DNA from: Prevotella herbatica
Lineage (GTDB): Bacteria; Bacteroidota; Bacteroidia; Bacteroidales; Bacteroidaceae
Direction of reading: 5' to 3'
Length of the DNA: 64,000 bases
NCBI RefSeq assembly: GCF_017347605.1
Contig: NZ_AP024484.1
Location: 1,269,501-1,333,500 of the forward strand
Shown here: positions 1 to 9,574 of the stretch, one piece after another
How positions within the stretch are numbered: position 1 is the stretch's first letter
Layout of the letters: each line of letters opens with the position of its first letter
Translations under genes and position numbers: made by a program
Notes under the pieces: model-generated
What the model was told of the DNA's origin: nothing
Databases searched by the model: none
What the model saw: the letters and a program-made list of their open reading frames with translations, nothing else

Positions 1-1
1 A

Positions 2-991
2 ATGGGTATCGGACTATATACAGCCCACATGATGGCACAACAGCATTATGGAGATCTTACATATAAGTCAACTTCACCGAAAGGCGGTTCTCTGTTTACA
101 ATAACTCTTCCTACAGATGAAGACATATTCCAACCAGAGGACTATTGCGCAGACACCGCAATAAACACTGACTACAAAGATGACGAACGCAGTATTCAGT
201 TGATAAAGGAAATGGCTCCTGAAGCTCTAAACAATCAAAAGATTGTGATTATAGAGGATGATCCCGACATGATGGAACAAATCAAGGGAGAGGTCGGTAT
301 TTATTTCAACGCCATAGGCTTCTGTAACGGAAAAACCGGATACGAAGGTGCCATAAAAGAACATCCAGACCTTATACTATGCGACATCATGTTGCCGGAT
401 ATGAACGGATATGAAATCGTAAAGAAACTCAAAGAGCACAATGAATTCAAGCATACACCAGTGATAATGCTTACAGCCCTTGACGATGAAAACCATCAGA
501 TAAAAGGGTATCAAGCCGGAGCTGACGACTATATGATAAAGCCTTGTAATTTCAATCTTCTTATCGCACGTATGATTCAACTTATAAAGTGGAATACAAC
601 ATGTGGCGAAGTAGAAAGTACGCCTACTGAAAATAATGCAACTGTAGCTGACGCACCTATACTAACCAATAAGGCTGATAAGATTTTCCGCCAACAGGTG
701 GCTTCAATCATCAGTCAGCATATCGGTGACGCTGATTTCAACGTAGACAGACTGGCACAGATAATGTGCATGGGACGAACTAAGTTCTATGGAAAGATGA
801 AAGAAGTATATGGCGTGTCGCCAAACAGATATCTAATTAACGAGCGTATGGAATATGCCGCAAAACTAATACTTGAAGGAAAGTACACGATATCAGAAAT
901 CAGTTATAAGGTCGGCATTCTGGATTCTTCCTATTTCAACAAATGCTTCAAGGCTAGATACGGCATCGTACCAAGCAAATATCAAGGATAG
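2..991 (+). CDS. Hybrid two-component system regulator (HTCS), C-terminal part
   Basis: The reading frame is open to the left edge, so only the last 329 or so residues are visible. They contain, in order, the end of a histidine kinase ATPase domain (GIGLY and the GG-S-F-I-LP tail, residues 1-37), a response-regulator receiver domain (about 80-197, acidic pocket EDDPD, phospho-acceptor Asp128 in LILCDIMLPD, conserved Lys180), and an AraC-type DNA-binding domain (about 231-329). In Bacteroidetes this order marks HTCS proteins, which sense a glycan fragment in the periplasm and activate the neighbouring PUL. Its stop lies 3 bp from the stop of the convergent esterase gene, so it probably controls the RG-II-like enzyme genes to its right. 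The sensor half lies outside the window, so the ligand cannot be read. Confidence 0.93.
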   Translation: MGIGLYTAHMMAQQHYGDLTYKSTSPKGGSLFTITLPTDEDIFQPEDYCADTAINTDYKDDERSIQLIKEMAPEALNNQKIVIIEDDPDMMEQIKGEVGIYFNAIGFCNGKTGYEGAIKEHPDLILCDIMLPDMNGYEIVKKLKEHNEFKHTPVIMLTALDDENHQIKGYQAGADDYMIKPCNFNLLIARMIQLIKWNTTCGEVESTPTENNATVADAPILTNKADKIFRQQVASIISQHIGDADFNVDRLAQIMCMGRTKFYGKMKEVYGVSPNRYLINERMEYAAKLILEGKYTISEISYKVGILDSSYFNKCFKARYGIVPSKYQG

Positions 992-994
992 AAA

Positions 995-2308
995 TTACTT
1001 TCCGTTGATATGACTTTGCAGGGCTGAAGGTTCCAATATCTTCACCTTGCTTTCGTCTAGTTTTGTCTTGTCAAGGTTAAACACTTTTATAAAGAAGTCA
1101 TAATTGGCTTGACGCTTGTTGATTCCAAAGTCGTGGCGTTCATTCGGCAGATGCACATTCGTTACTTTATCTTCTGCACCATAAAAGCCATAAATACGTT
1201 TCAGGAACGGGAATTCCAGTTCTGGCACGCTTGATGTCCAGTCGCCACCATCACTAACAATAAGCAAAGGACGTGGCGCAAAGAATGATATTAGTTCAGG
1301 ATTGCATGTACCACCGCCTGCCAATTGGATAGGTTTGCCGCTTTCGCAAGGACATCCTCCGTCGAAATGACTAGCTAGATTAACAGTAGGGGCAGCAGCC
1401 GTAATGCGATTATCAAGAACCGTGAGCAGAATGGTATGAGTGCCGCCGCCGCTACCGCCGTTTACGCCGATACGTTTTTTGTCAACATCTTTTCTGTTAT
1501 TCCACATGTAATCAAGCAATACTTCCGCATTCAAAGCCTGTATCACATGGGCACGATCTGTCTGGTGACTATCTTTACCATATTCCATTTCGCTTTCTCC
1601 CCATCCATATAGGTCAAAGTCCACACATATTGCACCCATTCTTGCAAGAGTGCCAAGACGTTGCTGTTCGTCTTTGCGATAACGCCCACCATTAAAATGT
1701 CCGTCTGGACAGATGATAAGCGGGTGTTTTCCCTTTGTAGCAGGACTATATATACTTCCAAACAGATGTTCGCCCGGTAAAGTCTCTATACAGATGTTCT
1801 GTACTGTATATCCGTCATTCTTTATGATCTTACCAAGTATTGCCTTATGATGTACAAGACTGTCTTTGTATTTATCTATCTCTAGTAGTTTTCTTACCTC
1901 TCGTCTCACGCTGTCACGGCGCATTTCAAACTGTTCTTTATTCGAGTACAGACCACTGAGATACTTCAACATCTGTTCACCCTCCTGCACATGACGACGC
2001 GGATACTCATAAGGTTTTATCTTATATATATTATTCGACTGCTTCCAATAATTAAAATCAAACTGAGCGAGAATATTTCTCAACGACTCTTCCAAAGAAT
2101 AAGCACGCACTCTGAAATCGGCATAAGTCAATTTCAAACCAGTTGTGTCTACATTGTACTTAAACTTAACCTTAAAGCGTTTTTCCAAACCATTCATTAC
2201 GGTGCTTAATGGTTTCTCATATTTTGTAGAATATGTCTGTGCCTGAATTGGAGATTGATGTATAAACATCAAAAGTGCCAATGCCAATATTGATTTAATC
2301 TTTTGCAT
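995..2308 (-). CDS. Periplasmic serine esterase of the alpha/beta-hydrolase fold with STN-like N-terminal domain
   Basis: The 437-residue protein starts with a signal peptide ending near IQAQ (residue 24). Residues 28-100 resemble the short STN/DUF4974 fold found at the start of TonB receptors and FecR proteins. The rest is an alpha/beta hydrolase: nucleophile Ser286 in GGSGGG, likely acid Asp353 or Asp356 in SDGGDW, and His392 in ERHDFG. Family knowledge suggests a carbohydrate esterase. Its place beside a GH143-GH142-like gene recalls the Bacteroides thetaiotaomicron RG-II locus, where an esterase (BT1017) demethylates pectin, but orthology is my inference and acetyl-ester specificity is equally possible. 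It is the last gene of a minus-strand operon, 25 bp after the glycosidase fusion. Confidence 0.8.
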   Translation of the reverse strand: MQKIKSILALALLMFIHQSPIQAQTYSTKYEKPLSTVMNGLEKRFKVKFKYNVDTTGLKLTYADFRVRAYSLEESLRNILAQFDFNYWKQSNNIYKIKPYEYPRRHVQEGEQMLKYLSGLYSNKEQFEMRRDSVRREVRKLLEIDKYKDSLVHHKAILGKIIKNDGYTVQNICIETLPGEHLFGSIYSPATKGKHPLIICPDGHFNGGRYRKDEQQRLGTLARMGAICVDFDLYGWGESEMEYGKDSHQTDRAHVIQALNAEVLLDYMWNNRKDVDKKRIGVNGGSGGGTHTILLTVLDNRITAAAPTVNLASHFDGGCPCESGKPIQLAGGGTCNPELISFFAPRPLLIVSDGGDWTSSVPELEFPFLKRIYGFYGAEDKVTNVHLPNERHDFGINKRQANYDFFIKVFNLDKTKLDESKVKILEPSALQSHINGK

Positions 2309-2333
2309 GATCAGTTTGTTTTATATATTAGAG

Positions 2334-5300
2334 TTACTTCAATATATCCTTAACGATTATTCTACCGAGTTTATTGCTATTAGCGGCCTTCTTTCCGTCA
2401 ACGAATATCGTCATGCCCCGTCCGATATGGTATCTACCGCCATTCTCATCCCATACAATACATACGTTATGACCATGATAAAGGATGTTATCGAGACAGA
2501 ACCACTTCCATTTCCCATTTGGTAACAATGGATTTATTTCAAGGGTATTGTCCTGACGTGGACGTAGTCCGCACAATCCAGTGATGACAAGATCAGCAAA
2601 AGTACTGTGGTTGTAATATCTGCTTCGCTCCTGATCACCTTTCAACCAATATCCAGTTGTCTCATCAAGATATTCACCGATATATGGTTTACCACGATAG
2701 TTCTGACTCTGTACATATTTCTCAAGTTCAGTGAAATATACTTTGTGCCACGAATCATCATTATCGCCATCTTTATTTATGATAGGTAGATGGATGTAAT
2801 CATTCAGAAGATTAGCCATTGAAGTAAGCGTCTGACTAGTAGCAAAAGGCCATACGGCACCGTCCCATTCACATTTACCGACTCCATGACTACGGAATCC
2901 TGGATGTCGACGTTCTGCAGTAGTCAATCCAAATGGAGCGGAAAAGCCTTTCTCGTCTGTCACCTGAAGCCATGCCTGAGAAAAGTCACTATTGTCTGTC
3001 GGCAGATTGAAATACCATGGCAGAAAACCTATTTCCTCACGAACAGCGGCAAACTTATTATTTGGATATTTCACTTCAAAGAACTTTGCACTGTCGTTCC
3101 ACAACTTAGTTTCTACCAAATTTCTGATAGTGTCAGCCTTGAGATTATATAGTGTGGCAACATCATTCTTCCCTGCAAGACCTGCTATATTAGCAATGGC
3201 ACGATCGTTTCCATACATATAACTATTAATGCTAGGACGGGCATTCTTCTCTTTTCGTCCTCCACTTATCGTTTCTTCCATCGCGTCTCTCACGTCATAT
3301 TGCCAATATAGAGACGGTTTGTTCTCATTTATCCAACGATGACTATCCCACAGTTTATTTTCCCAGACCAAATCATTCAGCAATGCTGTTGCATTATCCT
3401 TGCGATGATCAACGAGATAACGGTTCCATATACTTGACGCAATCCATGAACTATAGAAATTTATCTTCTTCATCGGTTTTCCGTCGTTGCCTCGAAACCA
3501 TGTATTGATGATCTGGTCAAGATATATTGGATTGCGCAACCATCTACTTTCATTAATATGATGCCCTACAGCAGACGCAATCAAGTTATACTTATCAGCA
3601 TAATTGCGTTTTACTAGAAATTCCGTCATCGCATATCCTTCAGGAGTCTTCTCAATATGCTTGCGAAGTGTCCACCAACGATAATACCATGTCTGTTCAA
3701 AGTCTTTCTGCGGACAGTCAAACAACGGGATGTTACTTTGCATCCACTGCCATGCACTGTCGTTAGGAATAGCCTGAACGATATTCTCGTCTTCCATATT
3801 ATTGAAGTAATCAACATAATGGCGATAATCAGATGGTTTTAATACAGCAGCTCCAGCATTTGCATCATCACTTTCCGTCTTGAAATTTGCTATACGATAT
3901 TCAGCAAGAGAATCTGTACCGCCAGCATTATCAAGTGTTCCATTCCAATCGGCAGGAGAATCAACATCAGGACTTGTACGCTGAATACCTGTACGCATCA
4001 TTATCCGCTCTATTTCATGCACTGGAGCATAGAAAATTCTCGTTCCTGCATTTTTTCCGTCAACAAAGAATTCTGCCATGCGGTGATCCACACTAAGATG
4101 TACCTTAATATGATATACATGATTGGGCACATAATCACAAATTTTGCCATATCGTGCCCCACTCTTCACACGCATAATGCCTTCATTGGTTAGTTCTATA
4201 CGAGATGCTGCTATTCCTTTATCATCAAGAAATTCTATCTGTAATATTCCATTATGATTTTGCATTGCCTGCAAATCAAAGTCTACTGTCAACTCGCGTG
4301 TTGCAGGTATCTTGCGCTCTACACGTGCATAGTCGAAAGGATCTTCATCTTTCAATGTAAGCCATTTGTCACTTATTCCAACTGGCGCCATTAAAGGAGA
4401 ATATATATTCCACATGGTAAGTTGTGACAATGATGAATAATGCGAGAAGTCATCGTCTGCCTGACTATGTGAATCTGTCTGTACAGGTACAGGTATGCGT
4501 GCCACCCAAATGTCTTCCTTATTCATTGAGTAACTAACCCACATGTTTCCGTCTTGCGGTTTTCCATTCCCTTCAAGTATTCCCCTTACATATTGTGGTC
4601 CAAAACTTTTATAGTTACCCCCATATCTCATTGGAGGAACTTCTCCGCATACAAGATTGAGAGTTGTGTAATTAAGTCCGTCTGCTGACAATGATATGCC
4701 AAGTGGCCATCTGTATTCAGAAGGGTTATATACTGTTGCGTAACTGCCGTCTGACAATCGCTGTCCCCAAATCTTTGCATTACTATTTACAAACCCCGCC
4801 GCACGTTCCACTGGTTGACTCCACGTATTTCCACCATCTGCGGATATTGATGTAAGAGCGTGTTTCCACAAAGCAACTAGGCGACCATCCGGCAACGTAT
4901 AGTCATTATAAGCCTTATAAGGTTTGTCTAGCGGAATGAGCTTGTCATTTCTGTCAGCCTCTTCCACCCATTGCATACGATAACGAGGGTTAGCAAGAAT
5001 CTCTTTTGCAGCCTTTACAAGGTGTCTATCAGCATGAGTGAAATATGGATAATCAGTATTCGACTCATTAAAAGAGTGATTATAATATATAAAGTATATC
5101 TTTCCGAAACGACCGTCAGCCTTCACTTCTCTTATCACACGTCCGATACCGTTACCATCGTTTGGATCATCCTTGGGATCTAGTGCAACTCCATAATTTC
5201 CTAAAGCATACAGACGGTTTTCACTGCTAATATACCAACCCACACGTTGATGCATTACGGCAATCAAATTATGGGCTTTTATGTTGTTACCAACTTTAGT

Positions 5301-5681
5301 ATAACCTTCTGGCACACGATATTCGGGAAATATCGCAACGGGTGAAGTCCAGTGGTATCCGTCTAGTGACGTTTGCAGATTGGTATGCGAAGGTGGAATA
5401 TGCTCATCCGAAGGATCAGAAAGATAGTGTACATAAAACTTGCCTTTCCAATAAGCAATCATCGGCTGATGATTATATGTCCACCCATTTCCGTTCTGCA
5501 AAGAAGGGTGCTCACGATTGGCACGAAGAATTTGTATATTATGCACTCCAACAACAGGCGAGAGTCCTCCGTCATGACGGTTTGGATCACTTAGTTGACT
5601 TCCTGAGTAATGTACTAGCTGCGCATTCATTGGCGAAGCTAGCATGCAAAATGCTATTGTAGCGAAAAACAGTTTCTTCAT
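2334..5681 (-). CDS. Two-domain glycoside hydrolase, probable GH143-GH142 fusion (RG-II degradation)
   Basis: The protein has 1115 residues with a signal peptide (cleavage near MNAQ). The N-terminal half (about 25-600) looks like a sialidase-type beta-propeller followed by a beta-sandwich. The C-terminal half (about 630-1115) looks like an alpha/alpha-barrel glycosidase, with HINESRWLRNP, KCEWDGAVWPFATSQT and a terminal beta-sheet. Size and order match BT1020 of B. thetaiotaomicron, where GH143 releases 2-keto-3-deoxy-D-lyxo-heptulosaric acid (DHA) and GH142 releases beta-L-arabinofuranose from RG-II. The assignment rests on remembered architecture, not an alignment. Its ATG overlaps the stop of the upstream GH43-like gene (ATGA), which suggests translational coupling. 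It is likely periplasmic. Confidence 0.78.
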   Translation of the reverse strand: MKKLFFATIAFCMLASPMNAQLVHYSGSQLSDPNRHDGGLSPVVGVHNIQILRANREHPSLQNGNGWTYNHQPMIAYWKGKFYVHYLSDPSDEHIPPSHTNLQTSLDGYHWTSPVAIFPEYRVPEGYTKVGNNIKAHNLIAVMHQRVGWYISSENRLYALGNYGVALDPKDDPNDGNGIGRVIREVKADGRFGKIYFIYYNHSFNESNTDYPYFTHADRHLVKAAKEILANPRYRMQWVEEADRNDKLIPLDKPYKAYNDYTLPDGRLVALWKHALTSISADGGNTWSQPVERAAGFVNSNAKIWGQRLSDGSYATVYNPSEYRWPLGISLSADGLNYTTLNLVCGEVPPMRYGGNYKSFGPQYVRGILEGNGKPQDGNMWVSYSMNKEDIWVARIPVPVQTDSHSQADDDFSHYSSLSQLTMWNIYSPLMAPVGISDKWLTLKDEDPFDYARVERKIPATRELTVDFDLQAMQNHNGILQIEFLDDKGIAASRIELTNEGIMRVKSGARYGKICDYVPNHVYHIKVHLSVDHRMAEFFVDGKNAGTRIFYAPVHEIERIMMRTGIQRTSPDVDSPADWNGTLDNAGGTDSLAEYRIANFKTESDDANAGAAVLKPSDYRHYVDYFNNMEDENIVQAIPNDSAWQWMQSNIPLFDCPQKDFEQTWYYRWWTLRKHIEKTPEGYAMTEFLVKRNYADKYNLIASAVGHHINESRWLRNPIYLDQIINTWFRGNDGKPMKKINFYSSWIASSIWNRYLVDHRKDNATALLNDLVWENKLWDSHRWINENKPSLYWQYDVRDAMEETISGGRKEKNARPSINSYMYGNDRAIANIAGLAGKNDVATLYNLKADTIRNLVETKLWNDSAKFFEVKYPNNKFAAVREEIGFLPWYFNLPTDNSDFSQAWLQVTDEKGFSAPFGLTTAERRHPGFRSHGVGKCEWDGAVWPFATSQTLTSMANLLNDYIHLPIINKDGDNDDSWHKVYFTELEKYVQSQNYRGKPYIGEYLDETTGYWLKGDQERSRYYNHSTFADLVITGLCGLRPRQDNTLEINPLLPNGKWKWFCLDNILYHGHNVCIVWDENGGRYHIGRGMTIFVDGKKAANSNKLGRIIVKDILK

Positions 5682-6586
5682 TTTATCAATTTATTTACCA
5701 AGCGTTTTGGAACTTTGAAAATTGTACCGTGCTTATGCAGACTAGGTATTCTTATTTCAGACGTAATGTCTGTAAAGTGTATGAAATCACGTGTCTTCAT
5801 TGCACCAAAGTCGTGCTTCTGATAACGGTCATAATATATAATATAGTCTTTACCCAACTTAACAGTAGTAGGACCTTCAACAAAGTTCTCTGTAAATGTC
5901 TCTGATGGTTTTGTCCAAGGGCCATGGGGATCATGAGCAAAAGAAATACGGAGATTGCGATTTTGGCGCGTGTTATCTTTTACCACCATTACATAATCGT
6001 CTTTACCACGCTTTAATATCGTGGCGTCGATAGCACTGAAATGGGTGTCAACAAGCAACTTTGTAGGAGAGAATGTCGCAAAATCCTTTGTTGTTGTATA
6101 GTAAAGTCTATGATTATTGTTCTCCTCTTCCTGTCCCTTATCAAATTTATATGGAACACATGAAGCCCACACAATCATCATTTCTTTACGTGCATCATCA
6201 TAAAAAAGTTCGGGTGCCCATACATTAACAGTTGTCGTATCTGGCATAACCTCTATGAATCTTTCTTTGCTCCAATGCACGAGGTCACGAGAAGATGCAT
6301 ATCCAAAACCACGGTCGCCGCGCCAACTACTAGTCCATACCATGTGAAAAACGCCATCAGGTGTTGACTGTATTGAAGGATCTCTCATCACGTGTTGCTT
6401 TCCAACTTTCGGAGAAAGCCATATTCCACGTATAGAGTCCCAATGAATGCCATCACGACTCCAAAGATAGCGCAATCCGTCTGTAGCAGGTTCATGGAAA
6501 CTGCTATACATATATACGTCACTACTGCATGATACTAAAAATGTTGTAATTATCAGGAATATTATATTGAAAGCTCTTTTCATCAT
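5678..6586 (-). CDS. GH43-like five-bladed propeller glycosidase, lipoprotein
   Basis: This 302-residue protein has a lipoprotein signal (LVSC, lipid-bearing Cys20), so it is probably membrane-anchored. The repeated W/Y-rich blades and three acidic residues fit GH43: Asp69 in MRDPS as base, Asp187 in SAIDAT as pKa modulator, and Glu237 in VEGPT as acid. Family members are mostly alpha-L-arabinofuranosidases or beta-xylosidases. Beside a GH143-GH142-like gene, an arabinofuranosidase acting on RG-II is the best guess, as for BT1021 in B. thetaiotaomicron. It is the first gene of the minus-strand operon and is divergent from the TonB receptor at 6777. The start used is the second of two adjacent candidate Met codons at most one codon apart, so it is secure. 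Confidence 0.8.
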   Translation of the reverse strand: MMKRAFNIIFLIITTFLVSCSSDVYMYSSFHEPATDGLRYLWSRDGIHWDSIRGIWLSPKVGKQHVMRDPSIQSTPDGVFHMVWTSSWRGDRGFGYASSRDLVHWSKERFIEVMPDTTTVNVWAPELFYDDARKEMMIVWASCVPYKFDKGQEEENNNHRLYYTTTKDFATFSPTKLLVDTHFSAIDATILKRGKDDYVMVVKDNTRQNRNLRISFAHDPHGPWTKPSETFTENFVEGPTTVKLGKDYIIYYDRYQKHDFGAMKTRDFIHFTDITSEIRIPSLHKHGTIFKVPKRLVNKLIK

Positions 6587-6670
6587 TACGGATGTATAGG
6601 GTCGTTTTTCTATTTAAGACGATATTATCCTAATTTTGTAATCACAAAAAGCGAAACGTGATTTTGCATA

Positions 6671-6688
6671 TTGTAAATGAATTGTAAA
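6671..6688 (+). promoter_or_regulatory. Direct repeat TTGTAAA-N4-TTGTAAA, candidate Pho-box-like operator
   Basis: Two exact 7-bp copies of TTGTAAA (6671-6677 and 6682-6688) are separated by 4 bp. This is the spacing of the PhoB site, although the letters differ from the E. coli consensus. An inverted third copy (TTTACAA, 6717-6723) lies nearer the promoter. The site sits about 55 bp upstream of the -7 box of the TonB receptor-phosphatase pair, a sensible place for an activator of phosphate genes. Function is inferred. Confidence 0.4.
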
Positions 6689-6742
6689 GATTACGATTCA
6701 GACTCTTAATAGAATGTTTACAAATTCTTAACGTGTAAACCA

Positions 6743-6750
6743 TAACTTTG
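6743..6750 (+). promoter_or_regulatory. -7 promoter element TAACTTTG for the TonB receptor/phosphatase pair
   Basis: The sequence matches the Bacteroidetes -7 consensus TAnnTTTG and lies 26 bp before the ATG at 6777. A 6-bp inverted repeat (GTTTAC 6716-6721, GTAAAC 6735-6740) occupies the region where a -33 box would be, and no clear TTTG is present there. That fits a promoter needing an activator. Confidence 0.6.
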
Positions 6751-6776
6751 CACCTGAAATTAAAAACAAGATAAAC

Positions 6777-9569
6777 ATGAAGCATGTATACAAGGTACTA
6801 ACGGTTATTTTATTTTACACATCATTATGTAACGGAATGTTTGCCGAGCAAGGTGCAGACTTTAAAGCCAACGGAACAGTAAAAGGGAGAATAACAGACT
6901 CGTCTAAACAAACATTGCCAGGAGCAACTGTTATTGTTGAAAGTATTCATACTGGTGTGACCAGTGATGCAAATGGATATTACACTTTGTCTAATCTAAG
7001 GCCAGGAATTTATGATGTAAAGGTATCTTATGTTGGATACACTCCAAAGGTAATAAAGATAAAAGTAATTAATGGTAAAACTTTAGAAGAGAATATTACT
7101 CTTGATGAAGGTGCAACCTTGCATGAGATAAATATAACAGGTGCATTCTCTGGACAAAGACGTGCATTACAACAGCAAAAGAGTAAAATGGGAATTGTAA
7201 ATGTCGTTCCAGCAGATCAAGTGGGCAAGTTCCCTGATTCAAATATTGGTGATGCTCTAAAAAGAATTAGCGGTGTTAACGTCCAATATGACCAAGGTGA
7301 GGCGAGGTATGGTCAGGTTCGTGGAACTTCTGCCGATTATACTTCGGTAACTATCGATGGAGACAGACTACCTTCTGCCAGTGGAGACACACGTAACATT
7401 CAATTGGATTTGATTCCTGCAGATATGATACAAACCATAGAACTTAACAAGGTTGTTACTTCAGATATGGATGGTGATGCGATTGGCGGAGAGATAAACC
7501 TTATTACAAAGAGTACTCCTAGCCATAGAGTACTTAATGCCACTGTAGGTAGTGGATATAACTGGATTAGTGACAAACCTCAACTTAACCTTGGACTCAC
7601 CTATGGTAACAGATTCTTTAAAAACAAACTAGGCATAATGCTTGCGGCTTCATATCAGTATGCTCCAGGAGGTTCTGATAACACAGAATTTACTTACGTA
7701 AACGACGGGAAAAATAATATTATTCTGAATAAAGCAGAAGTAAGACAATACTATGTCACCCGTGAACGCCAAAGCTATTCAGCAGCTTTTGACTATAAAT
7801 TCAATCCTGCTAATAAAATATGGTTTAAAGCTATATACAATAAGAGAAATGACTGGGAAAATCGTTATAGAATAACATACAAAAAATTAGATAGTAGCGA
7901 CAAAAAACAGTCGGTAGTTCTTCAAACTAAAGGTGGAGATAACGGTGATGATAAGAATGCCAGATTAGAACGACAGCAAACATACGATTTCAACTTAGGA
8001 GGAGAGCATGAATTAAGTGCTTTAGCAATTAATTGGGGAGTATCTTATTCCAGAGCTTCAGAAGATAAGCCTAATGAAAGATATTTCGGTATTTCACTGA
8101 AATCACCTTTCAGTAGTTCTTTTCAAGACGTATCAGGACGCCAACCTTATTCAAATATTAAAATTCCAGATATAGAAGGAAATAATTGGACTATCGACGA
8201 ACTAACTAATTCAAATAGACATATTTACGAAAATGAATGGAAAGGTAAACTGGATTTTACTTTGCCGATAGGTAATGGAGGAGAATACGGCAAATTGAAA
8301 TTCGGTGGAAAATTTGCGTCAAAGGTGAAAGACCGTGATACAAAAAATTATGAATATAAAGATGTGATAGGTGATGAATGGAAAAATCACCTGACTACTG
8401 AAGTCAGAAATGGTTTTATGCCTGGCAATCAATACCCTATTGGTACCGATTTTGTAAGCAAAAAATATCTTGGAAGCATTGACTTTAACAAACTTACAGG
8501 AACTGAAGTATTAGAAGATGCAGCAGGAAATTATCATGCTAATGAGAATATTAAAAGTGGATATGTAAGATACGATAGACAATTGGGTAAAAAATCAGAT
8601 TTGATTATTGGATTTCGTGTTGAAAATACAAACTTGAAATATAGTGGTTTTAATCTAATTGCCGACAATGATGGAAATCAAAGTATAACAGCTACAGGAT
8701 CTTTAAAAAATCATTATACAAATTTACTACCAAGTGTGTTGTATAAGTATAATGTTGACGATAACTGTAAACTGAGAGCTTCATTCACAAAGACACTTGC
8801 AAGACCCAAATACACAGATCTAATACCTAATGTTAATTATAATGTTCAAGATGCAACCGCTGAAATAGGAAATGAGAAATTGCGTCCCACTACTTGCAAT
8901 AATTTTGATCTCAGCAGCGAATACTATTTCAAGAGCGTTGGACTTGTAAGCGTTGGAGTATTTTATAAGGACCTGCATAATGTAATCGTTACAGAGAAAT
9001 GGGTTGGTTCCGCAAAAGAGCTACCATCAAACATTGGAAGTGCTGACTATGTTATCGAGAAACCAAATAACGCATACGATGGAGGAATTTTCGGAACAGA
9101 ATTGGCTTATGAAAGAGACTTTGGTTTCATAACTCCAGCTTTAAAATGCATCGGTTTCTATGGTACATATACTTATACGCATAGTACCACTCGAAATTAT
9201 AATTTTGAACATCGTGTGGTAGCAAATGGTGAGAAAATTAAGATGCAAGGAACTCCAGAACATACTGCTAATGCATCAATTTACTTTGAAAAGAGTGGCG
9301 TTAATATTAGATTATCTTATAATACAGCCTCTAGCTTTATTGATGAAATGGGTACAGAAGCTGCACTTGATAGATATTATGATCACGTAAATTATTTGGA
9401 TTTGAACGCTAGCTTCACATTCGGAAAAAAATTCAAAACAACAATCTACGCCGATGCAACAAATCTATTGAACCAACCGTTAAGATATTATCAAGGAACA
9501 AAAGAAAGAACGATGCAAGTTGAATACTACGGCGCAAGAATTAATTGTGGAATTAAAATAAACTTATAA
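6777..9569 (+). CDS. TonB-dependent receptor (non-SusC type)
   Basis: The protein has 930 residues: signal peptide (to about 23), a carboxypeptidase-regulatory-like beta-sandwich (about 33-110, from GTVKGRITD), a plug domain (about 135-245, containing VRGTSADYTSVTIDGDRLP and GGEINLITKS) and an outer-membrane beta-barrel to the end. The plug wording is typical of the TonB receptor branch that works without a SusD partner. No SusD follows; instead a phosphatase gene begins 5 bp downstream. I infer uptake of a phosphorylated compound or of the product released by that phosphatase. The candidate Pho-box-like repeat upstream supports this, but the substrate cannot be read from the sequence. Confidence 0.9.
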   Translation: MKHVYKVLTVILFYTSLCNGMFAEQGADFKANGTVKGRITDSSKQTLPGATVIVESIHTGVTSDANGYYTLSNLRPGIYDVKVSYVGYTPKVIKIKVINGKTLEENITLDEGATLHEINITGAFSGQRRALQQQKSKMGIVNVVPADQVGKFPDSNIGDALKRISGVNVQYDQGEARYGQVRGTSADYTSVTIDGDRLPSASGDTRNIQLDLIPADMIQTIELNKVVTSDMDGDAIGGEINLITKSTPSHRVLNATVGSGYNWISDKPQLNLGLTYGNRFFKNKLGIMLAASYQYAPGGSDNTEFTYVNDGKNNIILNKAEVRQYYVTRERQSYSAAFDYKFNPANKIWFKAIYNKRNDWENRYRITYKKLDSSDKKQSVVLQTKGGDNGDDKNARLERQQTYDFNLGGEHELSALAINWGVSYSRASEDKPNERYFGISLKSPFSSSFQDVSGRQPYSNIKIPDIEGNNWTIDELTNSNRHIYENEWKGKLDFTLPIGNGGEYGKLKFGGKFASKVKDRDTKNYEYKDVIGDEWKNHLTTEVRNGFMPGNQYPIGTDFVSKKYLGSIDFNKLTGTEVLEDAAGNYHANENIKSGYVRYDRQLGKKSDLIIGFRVENTNLKYSGFNLIADNDGNQSITATGSLKNHYTNLLPSVLYKYNVDDNCKLRASFTKTLARPKYTDLIPNVNYNVQDATAEIGNEKLRPTTCNNFDLSSEYYFKSVGLVSVGVFYKDLHNVIVTEKWVGSAKELPSNIGSADYVIEKPNNAYDGGIFGTELAYERDFGFITPALKCIGFYGTYTYTHSTTRNYNFEHRVVANGEKIKMQGTPEHTANASIYFEKSGVNIRLSYNTASSFIDEMGTEAALDRYYDHVNYLDLNASFTFGKKFKTTIYADATNLLNQPLRYYQGTKERTMQVEYYGARINCGIKINL

Positions 9570-9574
9570 ATAAT

